The notes beneath the pieces are model-generated. The model was not told the DNA's origin, ran no database searches, and worked only from the letters and a program-made list of their open reading frames with translations. The translations under genes and the position numbers were made by a program. Shown here piece after piece: positions 8,238 to 17,185 of a stretch of 57,776 bases of DNA. Source of the stretch: Lampropedia aestuarii (lineage in GTDB: Bacteria; Pseudomonadota; Gammaproteobacteria; Burkholderiales; Burkholderiaceae_C); the NCBI RefSeq assembly GCF_004803635.1, contig NZ_SSWX01000021.1:1-57776 (forward strand), in the 5' to 3' direction. Numbering within the stretch: the stretch's first letter is position 1; each line of letters begins with the position of its first letter.

Positions 8238-9071
8238 ATGAATGCAGGACAGTTGACGATAGACCCCGCTGCAGAGCCCAAGGCCACGACGATTGTCGAT
8301 TGTGTGGCCGACATGCACCTGCAGCGCAGCCAGCCAGCCACTTGGGCTGGCTTTCGCCATTATTTGGCAAGCACACCGGCACAGCACATTCTGATTCTGG
8401 GCGATTTGTTTGAAGTGTGGGTCGGCGATGACGCCCTGCTCGAATCAGGCAGCTTTGAGGCAGAAGTCGCCAGCGCATTGCAGCGCACCAGCCAGTCAGG
8501 CAAAAAGCTGTATTTCATGCATGGCAACCGTGACTTTGTCATTGGGCCTGCGTTTGCTGAATTCACCGGTGTGCAATTGCTGCAAGACCCTTGCATTGTG
8601 CGCATTGGCACGCAGACCGCTGGCACCGCAGCGCCGCACTGGTTGCTCTCGCACGGCGATGCGCTGTGCACCGACGACCTGCCTTACCAGCAGTTCCGCG
8701 CGATCAGCCGCAACCCAGCCTGGCAGCAGCAGTTCATGGTGCAGCCTTTGGCTGCGCGCCGCGCCTTTGCCGCCAGTATTCGCAGCGAAAGCGAGAACCA
8801 GAAGCAAGGCCAGAGCCTCGACAGTTACGTCGATCTGAATGCCGATGCAACACGCAGCTGGCTGACAGCGCTCAATACCAACACCTTGATTCACGGCCAC
8901 ACGCACCAGCCGGCCGTGCACGATCTGGGCGACGGTTTGCAACGCATTGTCATGTCAGACTGGGATTTGGACTGCGCCAAGCCGCGCGCAGAAGTGCTGC
9001 GCTACAACACGCAGCAGCCCGAGCAAGGCTGGCAGCGGGTGGATATCAGCACCACCCCAGTGGTGGCCTGA
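8238..9071 (+). CDS. lpxH: UDP-2,3-diacylglucosamine diphosphatase
   Basis: The 277-residue product is a calcineurin-like metallophosphoesterase that hydrolyses UDP-2,3-diacylglucosamine to lipid X and UMP in lipid A synthesis, at the inner membrane. Metal-binding motifs appear in order: ADMH (usual SDLHL), GDLFEVWVGDD, HGNRDF, SHGD and HGHTHQPA. The frame is open further upstream into ppiB, but the ATG at 8238 follows ppiB by 22 bases and gives a normal N terminus, only slightly longer than usual before the first motif. A strong hairpin terminator lies 22 bases downstream. Essential in most bacteria with lipid A. Confidence 0.92.
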   Translation: MNAGQLTIDPAAEPKATTIVDCVADMHLQRSQPATWAGFRHYLASTPAQHILILGDLFEVWVGDDALLESGSFEAEVASALQRTSQSGKKLYFMHGNRDFVIGPAFAEFTGVQLLQDPCIVRIGTQTAGTAAPHWLLSHGDALCTDDLPYQQFRAISRNPAWQQQFMVQPLAARRAFAASIRSESENQKQGQSLDSYVDLNADATRSWLTALNTNTLIHGHTHQPAVHDLGDGLQRIVMSDWDLDCAKPRAEVLRYNTQQPEQGWQRVDISTTPVVA

Positions 9072-9092
9072 TACCCGGCTCTACAGCACAAA

Positions 9093-9125
9093 GCAAAGCG
9101 CCTGTCTTCACAGACAGGCGCTTTT
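9093..9125 (+). terminator. Rho-independent terminator after lpxH
   Basis: A perfect 13-bp stem, AAAGCGCCTGTCT (9093-9105) with AGACAGGCGCTTT (9110-9122), encloses a TCAC loop and runs into a T tract. It ends the ppiB-lpxH unit and, lying between convergent genes, may also slow transcription from metY. Confidence 0.9.
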
Positions 9126-9173
9126 TTATGCTTTGAAGGTCTGCCCGCTCATGCGAGCAGGCTCAAGCTTGCA

Positions 9174-10451
9174 TTAAACCTTGTCCAAAGCCTGCTGCAA
9201 ATCGGCCAGCAAATCGTCAATGTGCTCAATACCAACCGACAAGCGCACCATGCCTTCGGTCACGCCGGCGCTGGCCAGCTCTGCGGCATCCAATTGGCGG
9301 TGCGTCGTCGACGCTGGATGCGTAGCCAAAGACTTGGCATCGCCAATATTGACCAAACGCGTGAACAACTGCAGCGCATCCAAGAAACGCGCACCGGCTT
9401 CGCGTGCGTTATCGCCCTTGAGGCTGAATGACAAAATGCCCGAGGCTTTGCCGCCCAACTGGCTTTGCACCAAGTCATAGTCAGGATGGCCTGGCAAAGC
9501 CGCGTAGCGCACCCACTCGACTTTCGGGTGGGCCTGCAATGCTTCAGCAATGCGCTCGGCATTGCTGCAGATACGGTCCATGCGCAGTGGTAAGGTCTCA
9601 ATGCCTTGCAAAATCATGAATGCATTGAATGGCGACAGCGCACCACCGGTATTGCGCAGCGGCACCACGCGGGCGCGGCCGATAAATGCAGCAGGGCCCA
9701 AGGCTTCGGTGTAAACCACGCCGTGGTAGCTGACATCAGGCTCATTCAGGCGTGCAAAACGCTCACGGTGCTCGGCCCACGGGAAGTTGCCGCTATCCAC
9801 AATCGCGCCGCCAATGCTGTTGCCATGGCCGCCGAGGTATTTGGTCAGTGAATGCACGACGATGTCCGCACCATGCTCAATGGGGCGCAACAGATAAGGC
9901 GATGGCACCGTGTTGTCAACGATCAGCGGGATGCCATGCGCATGGGCAATATCCGCCAAGGCACGGATATCGGTCACATTGCCCAGCGGGTTGCCAATCG
10001 ATTCAATGAAGATCGCCTTGGTGCGGTCGTCAATGTGGCGCACAAAGCTCTCGGGGTCACGTGCATCGGCAAAGCGCGTTTCAATGCCTGATTGCGGCAG
10101 GGTGTGGGCAAACAGGTTGTAAGTGCCGCCATACAGCGTGCCGGCCGAGACGATGTTGTCACCAGCCTCGGCAATGGTTTGGATCGCATAGGTGATGGCC
10201 GTCATCCCAGAGGCCACAGCCAGTGCGGCAATGCCGCCTTCCAGCGCAGCGATGCGCTTTTCCAGCACATCGTTGGTCGGATTCATGATGCGCGAATAAA
10301 TATTGCCCTGGACTTTCAGGTCAAACAAATCCGCGCCATGTTGGGCGCTGTCAAACGCATAAGCGACCGTTTGGTACAGAGGTACGGCCACGGCTTTGGT
10401 GGTTGGGTCTGGGCTATAACCAGCATGGACTGCAAGAGTTTCGATACGCAT
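9174..10451 (-). CDS. metY: O-acetylhomoserine sulfhydrylase (MetY-type)
   Basis: This 425-residue PLP enzyme of the Cys/Met metabolism family should make homocysteine (or methionine) from O-acetylhomoserine and sulfide in the cytosol. It starts [14 protein letters not shown] ([27 protein letters not shown]), as MetY proteins do, carries [22 protein letters not shown], and has the PLP lysine in [13 protein letters not shown] (about Lys206). The length of about 425 rather than 390 residues favours O-acetylhomoserine sulfhydrylase over cystathionine synthases. The frame extends upstream to 10535, but the ATG at 10451 matches the family start and has GTGAG ahead of it. It is the last gene of a minus-strand run with nadX and an aminotransferase, separated from nadX by 71 bases. 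Confidence 0.92.
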   Translation of the reverse strand: MRIETLAVHAGYSPDPTTKAVAVPLYQTVAYAFDSAQHGADLFDLKVQGNIYSRIMNPTNDVLEKRIAALEGGIAALAVASGMTAITYAIQTIAEAGDNIVSAGTLYGGTYNLFAHTLPQSGIETRFADARDPESFVRHIDDRTKAIFIESIGNPLGNVTDIRALADIAHAHGIPLIVDNTVPSPYLLRPIEHGADIVVHSLTKYLGGHGNSIGGAIVDSGNFPWAEHRERFARLNEPDVSYHGVVYTEALGPAAFIGRARVVPLRNTGGALSPFNAFMILQGIETLPLRMDRICSNAERIAEALQAHPKVEWVRYAALPGHPDYDLVQSQLGGKASGILSFSLKGDNAREAGARFLDALQLFTRLVNIGDAKSLATHPASTTHRQLDAAELASAGVTEGMVRLSVGIEHIDDLLADLQQALDKV

Positions 10452-10522
10452 GGCTGTCTCACTTTCAAAGGGTTGTATTGGCAATAAATAAAAAAGGGGC
10501 CAGTTGCACAGTGCAATGGCTG

Positions 10523-11407
10523 TCAGCCACAACAATGCGGCGGCTGTTGTAACGCTGGTGAACGGTGGCGTTTGAGTTCAAGCAAGCGCCGCAGCTCCTG
10601 CGTCAGACTCAATGCGGCCAGCCACGAGCTTTTGGGATTGCTAGGCAAAGCCTCATTGGCGATGCGCAAGTGCAGGCGTCCAAAAGCGCCCTGCGCCTCC
10701 AGCTCATGCACATTGGTCTGCACCTCGGGGTCAGCAACCAGCTGCACCTCGGTGCGCTCAAAGCCAATACCCGCCAAGGCCACGGCCGCAGCCACATTGG
10801 CATTTTTGGGATAGGCCAGCGCCGCGGCTCGGGCTGAGCCCGTATAAATCGTTTCAGCCTGGCGCAGCTGCGTCAAGTCGCGCCCTTGTGCCGCAGGCGT
10901 GCCCTGCCAGGCCAATGGTGGTTTGCGGCCAGTGTAGCGCACCCAGTCGAGTCCGGCAGGAGCCGCTGCGGCCAAGGCATCCAAGCCTCCAATCGCGCCG
11001 CTGACCGTGCGCAGCAAAGCGCCAGACACATGCGCATGCTGCAGCAACAAGCCATGCAAGGGCGCATCGGCCAATGCGCCCACCGAAGCAACAATCGCAT
11101 CCACACCTTGCGCCAGCAGCGGTACCACATACTGCGACACGGCGGCATGGCCTGCGCATTCGACCACCAGATCAGGCTGCCAAGCCAGCAAGGCCTGCAC
11201 ATCGGTGCAAACCGCCAAAGGCGTTTGCGCCACTGGTGGCAAAGGCAGGGCTTGCCTGCGCACCACACAAATGGCCGCCTGCGGCGCCACCTCATGCGCA
11301 ATGGCTTCAATCAGCTGCTGCCCAATCGCGCCATAGCCCAGCACAGCAATGCGCACCGCACGCTGCGGCGTGGCAACTTCGGCTGGCTCAAACACAGTCT
11401 GTGACAT
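10523..11407 (-). CDS. nadX: L-aspartate dehydrogenase
   Basis: The 294-residue product fits NadX-type aspartate dehydrogenases, which convert aspartate to iminoaspartate with NAD(P)+ and so can feed quinolinate and NAD synthesis. The Rossmann motif VLGYGAIGQQL lies near residues 23-33, followed by DLVVECAGHAAV, the SVGALAD segment, SGAIGGLDALAAA, and a PKNANVAAAVALAGIGF block, all typical of this family. The start at 11407 follows the aminotransferase stop by only 14 bases, so the two are almost certainly one operon. The frame continues upstream into the aminotransferase but that part has no family match. A catabolic or amino-acid-recycling role is equally possible given the neighbours. Confidence 0.87.
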   Translation of the reverse strand: MSQTVFEPAEVATPQRAVRIAVLGYGAIGQQLIEAIAHEVAPQAAICVVRRQALPLPPVAQTPLAVCTDVQALLAWQPDLVVECAGHAAVSQYVVPLLAQGVDAIVASVGALADAPLHGLLLQHAHVSGALLRTVSGAIGGLDALAAAAPAGLDWVRYTGRKPPLAWQGTPAAQGRDLTQLRQAETIYTGSARAAALAYPKNANVAAAVALAGIGFERTEVQLVADPEVQTNVHELEAQGAFGRLHLRIANEALPSNPKSSWLAALSLTQELRRLLELKRHRSPALQQPPHCCG

Positions 11408-11421
11408 GGACAAACCCTGGT

Positions 11422-12633
11422 TTAGCGGTGAATGCCGGTAGGCAGCGTCAGCTGCGCACGCAAACTGGCATCGCGCATGAACTGCGCGGTCAAGGCCAGA
11501 ATATGCTCGACCTCTTGCGGCGTGTTGTAGGCGCCCAAAGAAAAACGGATCGAGCCGGTATCGAGCAAATTGCACACGACGCCATTGGCATACATGTGTT
11601 TGCGCAAAGCGAACGCCTGTGGGTGACGAATGCAGACAATCGTGCTTTGCTCAGCCGCATGGGGCGAGGACAATACCTCTACGCCTTCAGCCCGCAACCC
11701 CGCATCCAGCCGGGCGGCCATGGCCAAGGTCCAGGGTGCCATGCGCTCGACCCGCGCCTCGTCAATCATCAGCAAAGCCTGGGCCAGACCGGCTACCGCT
11801 GGGTAGTTGATATTGCCACCCTCCAGTACCCGCGCATCGCCTGGTTTGTGGCGCAAGGCCCAACCCGGTTGCTTGCGGTCAACGCTATTGGCGTAAGACG
11901 GCCCCATAAAAGCCGGCTGCAACAAGGCCAGCAAGGCCTTGTCGACATAGAGAAAGCCCAGGCCCAGGGGGCCTTGCAAGGCTTTATAAGCGCCGCAGGA
12001 CAACGCAGCAATGCCCCAGCCTTGCACATCAATGGGCAGCAAGCCCACAGCCTGAATGCCATCGACCACCAGAAAAATGCCTTTTTCCTTGCACTTCCTG
12101 GCCAGCGTTTCGATATCGGCGCGCACACCGGTGCTGTATTGCACGTAAGACACCGCAATGATTCGGGTGCGCTCATCGACCTGTGACCAGATCGAGTCGA
12201 CGGTGACACGGCGCTCTTGCGTGGGTGCCACGCGCACCTCAACCTGGCGCTGGCGCAGATTCAGCCACGGCACCACATTGACCGGGTGTTCCTGGTCATC
12301 GAGCACCATATTGTCACCAGGCTGCCAAGGGAAGCCTTGGGCAACGATGTTCAAGCCCTCGGTGGTGTTTTTGGTAAAAGCAATTTGTCGCGCCTGGCCT
12401 TTGATCAGCTTGGCCACCTGCACGCGTACGCCTTCGGCAGCCGCCAGCCACTCTGGCTTGTCGGCTCTGGCCATGCTGAGGTTATTGAAAAACTGCTGAA
12501 TCGCCTGGCTAACTCTAGGCGCGATCGGGCTGCAATATGCCTGGCACGCATACACCCGCTCTTGCAAAACAGGAAAATGGGCACGGAAAGCCTGCTGCCA
12601 AGCAGGCGCGTCGGGGCTGTCAATGAAAGACAT
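11422..12633 (-). CDS. Class V PLP-dependent aminotransferase-like enzyme
   Basis: This is a 403-residue fold-type I PLP enzyme of the class V group (cysteine desulfurase/isopenicillin-N epimerase relatives). It has FTKNTTEGLNIVAQGFPWQPGDNMV, the cofactor Asp in VVDGIQAVGLLPIDV and the probable Schiff-base lysine in SCGAYKALQGPLGLGFLYV (about Lys217). No active-site Cys loop typical of IscS/SufS was seen, so it is probably not an iron-sulfur desulfurase. The substrate is unknown; being 14 bases from nadX and divergent from an amino-acid transporter suggests amino-acid metabolism. I chose the ATG at 12633 over one at 12663. A palindrome in the divergent promoter region may control it. Confidence 0.82.
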   Translation of the reverse strand: MSFIDSPDAPAWQQAFRAHFPVLQERVYACQAYCSPIAPRVSQAIQQFFNNLSMARADKPEWLAAAEGVRVQVAKLIKGQARQIAFTKNTTEGLNIVAQGFPWQPGDNMVLDDQEHPVNVVPWLNLRQRQVEVRVAPTQERRVTVDSIWSQVDERTRIIAVSYVQYSTGVRADIETLARKCKEKGIFLVVDGIQAVGLLPIDVQGWGIAALSCGAYKALQGPLGLGFLYVDKALLALLQPAFMGPSYANSVDRKQPGWALRHKPGDARVLEGGNINYPAVAGLAQALLMIDEARVERMAPWTLAMAARLDAGLRAEGVEVLSSPHAAEQSTIVCIRHPQAFALRKHMYANGVVCNLLDTGSIRFSLGAYNTPQEVEHILALTAQFMRDASLRAQLTLPTGIHR

Positions 12634-12697
12634 GGATGGATCTACCTTTTCAACACTTCGCATTATCGATTTTTGGTCGGATCTAAAGAGACATTTA

Positions 12698-12718
12698 CTT
12701 ATAAATATTATTTATAAG
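12698..12718. promoter_or_regulatory. Palindromic operator-like site in a divergent promoter region
   Basis: CTTATAAAT (12698-12706) and ATTTATAAG (12710-12718) are perfect inverted arms around ATT. The site lies between the divergent aminotransferase and amino-acid transporter genes. Its AT-rich symmetry suits a dimeric regulator (for example GntR- or Lrp-like) controlling both units, but no cognate regulator is adjacent. Confidence 0.55.
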
Positions 12719-12807
12719 CGCAGCGCTAGAATACGCTCGAATGAAACAAAATTGACATTTTGAATCGTTTTAATCCCCCCCTCTTAATCCTGTTTGGATG
12801 TTGTTGT

Positions 12808-13845
12808 ATGAAACTGAGCTTGACCTCCCTCTTCGCTGCGGTCTTGGCCGCTAGCGCGCTTATGACCGGTGCAGCCCACGCCCAAGACTCTGGCGCCACG
12901 GTAGCAGCCATTAAAAAACGCGGCGAACTCGTGTGCGGCGTCAGCCAGGGCTCGGCAGGCTTGTCACTGGCCGACAACAATGGCCAATGGAAAGGTCTGG
13001 ATGTCGATGTCTGCAAAGCGCTGGCGACTGCCACACTGGGCTCGCCCGACAAGGTGCGCTATGTGCCGTTGAGCTCGCAGCAGCGCTTCCCGGCACTGCA
13101 AAATGGCGAGATCGATGTGCTCAGCCGCAACACCACCATCACCTCAGGGCGCGACTCGGGCATCAAAATCACCGCGCCCGCCATCGTGTTCTATGACGGT
13201 CAGGGCTTTATGGTGCCTAAGAAGCTCGGCATCACCAGCGCCAAAGACCTCAATGGCGCGCAAGTGTGTGTGCAGCCGGGCACCAATAATGAACAAAATC
13301 TGGTGGACTGGTTCAGCTCCCACAAGCTGGAGTACAAGCCGGTGGTGATCGAAAACCTGGTCGAGCTGGAAAAAGCCTTCTACGCCGGTCGCTGCGACGT
13401 ATATCTGTCTGACAAATCCACGCTGGCGGCCAGCCGCTCAGCCCGCGCAGACAATCCAGACGACTTCATCATCCTGCCCGAGAACATCAACAAATCGCCA
13501 CTCGGCCCTTGGGTGCGTGACAACGACAGCAACTGGATTGCGATTGTCAAATGGACCGTCAATGGCCTGGTGGCCGCCGAAGAGTTGGGCATTAGCAGCG
13601 GCAACGTGGACAGCTTTGCCGACTCCAAAGACCCGCAAGTGCGCCGCCTGCTGGGCCTGGATGCCGGCATTGGCAAAGGCTTTGGTCTGGACGAAAAATG
13701 GCTCTACAACGTGATTAAAAACGTGGGCAACTACGGTGAAGTCTGGGAGCGCAATGTAGGCCAGAACACACCCATCAAGCTCGATCGCGGCTTGAACAAC
13801 CAATGGAACCAAGGCGGCTTGCTGTACGCGCCACCATTCCAATAA
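12808..13845 (+). CDS. aapJ: General L-amino acid ABC transporter, periplasmic binding protein
   Basis: The 345-residue protein has a 25-residue signal peptide (MKLSLTSLFAAVLAASALMT, ending AHA) and then the type II periplasmic binding fold of the AapJ/BztA family: IKKRGELVCGVSQGSAGLSLADNNGQWKGLDVDVCKALA, a DVLSRNTTITSGRD block, AGRCDVYLSDKSTLAA and a C-terminal GLNNQWNQGGLLYAPPF, which is characteristic. It should capture a range of L-amino acids (Glu, Gln, Asp, Asn and others) for the permease encoded next. An upstream TTG at 12760 would only prepend a cysteine-rich leader; the ATG at 12808 is preferred. Confidence 0.92.
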   Translation: MKLSLTSLFAAVLAASALMTGAAHAQDSGATVAAIKKRGELVCGVSQGSAGLSLADNNGQWKGLDVDVCKALATATLGSPDKVRYVPLSSQQRFPALQNGEIDVLSRNTTITSGRDSGIKITAPAIVFYDGQGFMVPKKLGITSAKDLNGAQVCVQPGTNNEQNLVDWFSSHKLEYKPVVIENLVELEKAFYAGRCDVYLSDKSTLAASRSARADNPDDFIILPENINKSPLGPWVRDNDSNWIAIVKWTVNGLVAAEELGISSGNVDSFADSKDPQVRRLLGLDAGIGKGFGLDEKWLYNVIKNVGNYGEVWERNVGQNTPIKLDRGLNNQWNQGGLLYAPPFQ

Positions 13846-13981
13846 GCCATTAACCGCGCTGATACAGCTATTTCAAGGCCTCTTGGTTTAAGCCCCAAGA
13901 GGCTCTTTGTCGTTTCTCCCAGCCTGTTGGCAGCCTTTTTTATCCGAACGCGCTGGCGTTCCCATTGCAAAGCGAAGACCC

Positions 13982-16015
13982 ATGAATGCCTTGGATCTAG
14001 GCTGGCTAAGCCAACGCGCCGGCTTCCAGCTCTCAGAGAGCCTGCTGCGTGTCAGTCCTGACGACAGCTATGCACAGCTGATACTGGCTGGCGCGGTGAA
14101 CACCTTGGCTGTAGCCGCCATCGCCATTCCGCTCGCCACGCTGCTGGGCTCCTTATTGGGCGTGCTGCGCCTGACCCGCCACCCATTGCTCGACCGCAGT
14201 TTGAGCCTGCTGATTGAGCCGATCCGCAACACCCCAGTGTTGTTGCAACTGTTCCTCTGGTATGCGCTGCTGCTGGCTTTACCGCCAATTCGAGAGGCTT
14301 GGCAGCCGCTGCCGGGCATCAGCCTGTCCAACCGGGGACTGAGCCTGCCGGCACTCAGTGGGCTGCGCTGGAGCCCCATCGTATTGGGCTTGTTGTTACT
14401 GGTACTGGCCCCGTGGTTCAAGCGGCGCTGGCATTGGCCGCTCTGGCTATCTGCGGCCTTGGCCCTGATCGTGGGCGCCCTTGGCCAATACCAAGCCCCA
14501 CTGCAATGGAGTGTGCCCCAACTGGTGGGCCTGGGCGTGCGCGGCGGCTGGACGCTCAGCCCCGAGCTGACAACCTTGTTGGTGGGCTTGTCGATCTTTC
14601 ATGCCAGCTACATCTCGGACGTGGTGCGCGGCTCGATTCTGGCTATACCTGCCGGCCAGGTTCAAGCCGGCCTGGCACTGGGCATGCGCTGGCCCAGCCT
14701 GGCCCAGACCGTAATCTATCCCTACGCCGCACGCGTAGGCATTCCGCCCTACGCCAACCAATGCCTGATGCTGCTCAAAAACAGCACGCTGGCGATCGCC
14801 ATTGGCTTTCAAGACCTGATGGCCATCATCAACACCGCGATCACACAAACGGGCAAAGCGGTTGAAGGCATGACGCTGGCGATGGCGTTTTACCTCTGCA
14901 TCGGCATGCTGGTGGCAGCGGCCTTATCGGCCTACAACCGCCGCATCACGCGCGCCAGCCTGCTCTCATCTGGTGGCATGCGCTTGGGCCACATGCTGCC
15001 AACACCAAAGTGGAGCTATGCCGCGCTATTTACTGGTGCTTGGCGCAGTGCGCTGACGGTCGTGCTGGCCGCCGCGCTGGCCTGGCTGGCCTGGCGTAGC
15101 ATGCAATGGGGCTTGCTGGATGCCGTCTGGACTGGTGGCGCCCAATCATGCCGCGCAGCAGCCGGAGCCTGCTGGACCGTCATCAGTGCCAACATCCAAT
15201 TGCTGATGTTTGGCACGATTGCCAGCGCCCAGCGCAGCCAGGCCGCAGTGTGCTGCGGTTTGCTGGTCTTGGTCGTACTGGCCTTGTTCTATTTGCCACT
15301 GCGCCCGCGTTATCGAGCGCTGGCCGTTGTCGTGCTTGGCAGTCTGATCGTGGCCATTTTGCAGGGTTTTGGGCCATGGCCTGCGCTGCCCACTGTCTCC
15401 TGGGGCGGCGTTTTATCGACCTTGACGTTGGCCTTACTGGCCATTGTGCTGTCGATTCCTTTGGCGATTGTTTTGGCGCTGTTGCGCATGCAAGCACCCA
15501 GTTGGCTTGCCTGGCCGGTAGCAGCCTGCATTGATGCGATTCGCAGCATTCCGCTGGTGGTCTTGCTGCTGGTGTGCTCGTTTTGGATCCCGCTGTTTTT
15601 TCAAGGCGACTGGAGCGCCTCCAAACTCTTGCTGGCGTTGATTGCATTGGTTTTGCACACCAGTTGCATGCTGGCCGAAGTACTGCGCGGCGCGCTGCAG
15701 GCCGTGCCCACCGGGCAAACACTGGCCGCTAAAGCACTCGGTATGAGCCAGCTCACCATTATCACCACCATCGTCTTGCCACAAGCCAGACGCTTGGCCA
15801 CACCGGCGGCGCTGGGCGTGTTTGTTGGTGCGATCAAAGACACCTCGCTGGTGGCCATCATTGGCGTGTTTGACACCTTGGCTGCGGCCAAAGCCGTGAT
15901 TGCCGCCACCGAATGGCGGCCCTACTTTGCCGAAGTCTATTTGTTTGCTGCGGTCTTTTATTTACTGCTGTGCGTGCCGCTGTCGATCATGGCCAAACGC
16001 TCGAATCGGCATTAA
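13982..16015 (+). CDS. Fused AapQ-AapM amino acid ABC permease
   Basis: One 677-residue frame contains two permeases that are normally separate genes. Residues 1 to about 330 match AapQ: IEPIRNTPVLLQLFLWY, an ISDVVRGSILAIPAGQVQAGLALGM loop (the ATPase-contacting EAA loop), and the NSTLAIAIGFQDLM segment. Residues about 345-677 match AapM: the CRAAAGACWTVI signature, IDAIRSIPLVVLLLV, a second EAA loop (AEVLRGALQAVPTGQTLAAKALGM) and KDTSLVAIIGVFDTLA. Both halves have several membrane segments. There is no stop or frameshift at the junction. No aapP ATPase gene follows; a terminator and a convergent gene do. The ATPase must be encoded elsewhere or the system is served by another one. Confidence 0.88.
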   Translation: MNALDLGWLSQRAGFQLSESLLRVSPDDSYAQLILAGAVNTLAVAAIAIPLATLLGSLLGVLRLTRHPLLDRSLSLLIEPIRNTPVLLQLFLWYALLLALPPIREAWQPLPGISLSNRGLSLPALSGLRWSPIVLGLLLLVLAPWFKRRWHWPLWLSAALALIVGALGQYQAPLQWSVPQLVGLGVRGGWTLSPELTTLLVGLSIFHASYISDVVRGSILAIPAGQVQAGLALGMRWPSLAQTVIYPYAARVGIPPYANQCLMLLKNSTLAIAIGFQDLMAIINTAITQTGKAVEGMTLAMAFYLCIGMLVAAALSAYNRRITRASLLSSGGMRLGHMLPTPKWSYAALFTGAWRSALTVVLAAALAWLAWRSMQWGLLDAVWTGGAQSCRAAAGACWTVISANIQLLMFGTIASAQRSQAAVCCGLLVLVVLALFYLPLRPRYRALAVVVLGSLIVAILQGFGPWPALPTVSWGGVLSTLTLALLAIVLSIPLAIVLALLRMQAPSWLAWPVAACIDAIRSIPLVVLLLVCSFWIPLFFQGDWSASKLLLALIALVLHTSCMLAEVLRGALQAVPTGQTLAAKALGMSQLTIITTIVLPQARRLATPAALGVFVGAIKDTSLVAIIGVFDTLAAAKAVIAATEWRPYFAEVYLFAAVFYLLLCVPLSIMAKRSNRH

Positions 16016-16042
16016 GCCCCCATTCGGAGGCCATCAGCAAGC

Positions 16043-16079
16043 CACAAAAAAGCCACTGTTTGTCAGTGGCTTTTTTGTG
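16043..16079. terminator. Bidirectional terminator between convergent genes
   Basis: CACAAAAAAGCCACTG (16043-16058) pairs with CAGTGGCTTTTTTGTG (16064-16079) around a TTTGT loop. A-tract and T-tract flank the GC core on both sides, so it can end the aap unit on the plus strand and the GDSL-like gene on the minus strand. Confidence 0.9.
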
Positions 16080-16098
16080 TCATTCAGGCAAGCAACTC

Positions 16099-17061
16099 TT
16101 ACCAACGATCACGGATAGTGCTGGCAGCCCAGTTACCAAACTGGCGATGCAATGCGGGGGTCAGATACACTTCATCGGCGAAACCGTAGCGGTCGTAATT
16201 GGTAGAGACCAAAGTGCTGGTCGTGCACAGTGCGGAGTCGACTTTGCCATTACCAATCCCAATGCCTGGGCCGGCTGCAATGGAGTTGCAAACCGGTGAT
16301 GAGAAGTTGTCCAGCGCGTAGTACTCAGGCTGGTATTCAACGACGTTGATGTATTGCTCAAAGTCAACATACAAAACGTTGGGCTGGTAGGTGATTTCTT
16401 CCATCGAAATCTTGAAGCCCTCGTTAAAGGCAATCGACATTTGCTCCAAGAACGCCACTTGCTCTACCGAGCGTGCCCAGACCGATTTGCCCATGTTGTA
16501 AGCGCCGATCACCACAATGTACTTGGCACCGCTGTCGCGCAAGCGTTTGACCTGGCCGGTCAGCTCAGCGCTGATTGGGCGCATTTGTGCAATCGCCTCT
16601 GCCTGGGTGATTTCACCATTCAAGGCTTGCTGGGCCAAGACGATGATGTCGCTGGTGCCACTGCTGACCAAGACCAAGTCATTGCCACCGAATGCATCTG
16701 CAGACAAGAAGCTGTCAATCTGGTCACTCAATGTCGGTGTGGAGGCATCGCCTGCTGCATCCGGCTTGGCCACAATGCGCGTATTGCCCCATGCGTAAGA
16801 AGTGCCGCCACTGATTTGCGGAGTGATCGTTCTGCCATAGGCAGAGGCCACTTCTTCGGTCCAGTTGGCACGAACATCGGTCAGACCATTGATCGTAAAG
16901 CGCGAGCCCGACTGGCCAATATCACTTTGTCCATCGCCAAAAGCGATGACGCGAGAAGGGCTCAGCTGTGACTCGACAGAACTAGAACCGCATGCAGCCA
17001 AGCTGACTGCTGTGACGGCTGCTGCCAAATAGCTGGCGCAGCGACTCCATTGAAATGCCAT
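16099..17061 (-). CDS. GDSL/SGNH-family lipoprotein with degenerate active site
   Basis: This 320-residue product has a lipoprotein signal (lipobox SLAAC, Cys24) and an SGNH/GDSL fold: block I reads VIAFGDGQSDIGQ (residues 38-50), block III SSGTSDI, and the C-terminal block TPALHRQFG. The nucleophile position of the GDS motif is Gly44 instead of Ser, and the residue three before the final His is Pro rather than Asp. The hydrolytic triad therefore looks lost, while the overall fold and oxyanion region remain. It may bind rather than cleave esters or glycans at the outer membrane. It stands alone, convergent with the amino-acid permease gene. Confidence 0.8.
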   Translation of the reverse strand: MAFQWSRCASYLAAAVTAVSLAACGSSSVESQLSPSRVIAFGDGQSDIGQSGSRFTINGLTDVRANWTEEVASAYGRTITPQISGGTSYAWGNTRIVAKPDAAGDASTPTLSDQIDSFLSADAFGGNDLVLVSSGTSDIIVLAQQALNGEITQAEAIAQMRPISAELTGQVKRLRDSGAKYIVVIGAYNMGKSVWARSVEQVAFLEQMSIAFNEGFKISMEEITYQPNVLYVDFEQYINVVEYQPEYYALDNFSSPVCNSIAAGPGIGIGNGKVDSALCTTSTLVSTNYDRYGFADEVYLTPALHRQFGNWAASTIRDRW

Positions 17062-17185
17062 GTGTGTACTCCGGTTTATTTGGCGCTAGTTTAGCCGCCT
17101 TCATGCCTGTGCTGAAAGATTTACTCAGCATCCGATTGTTAAGAACGCCTTTGCAGTGTTGACGCAAACACGCTCCAAGCGAGGT

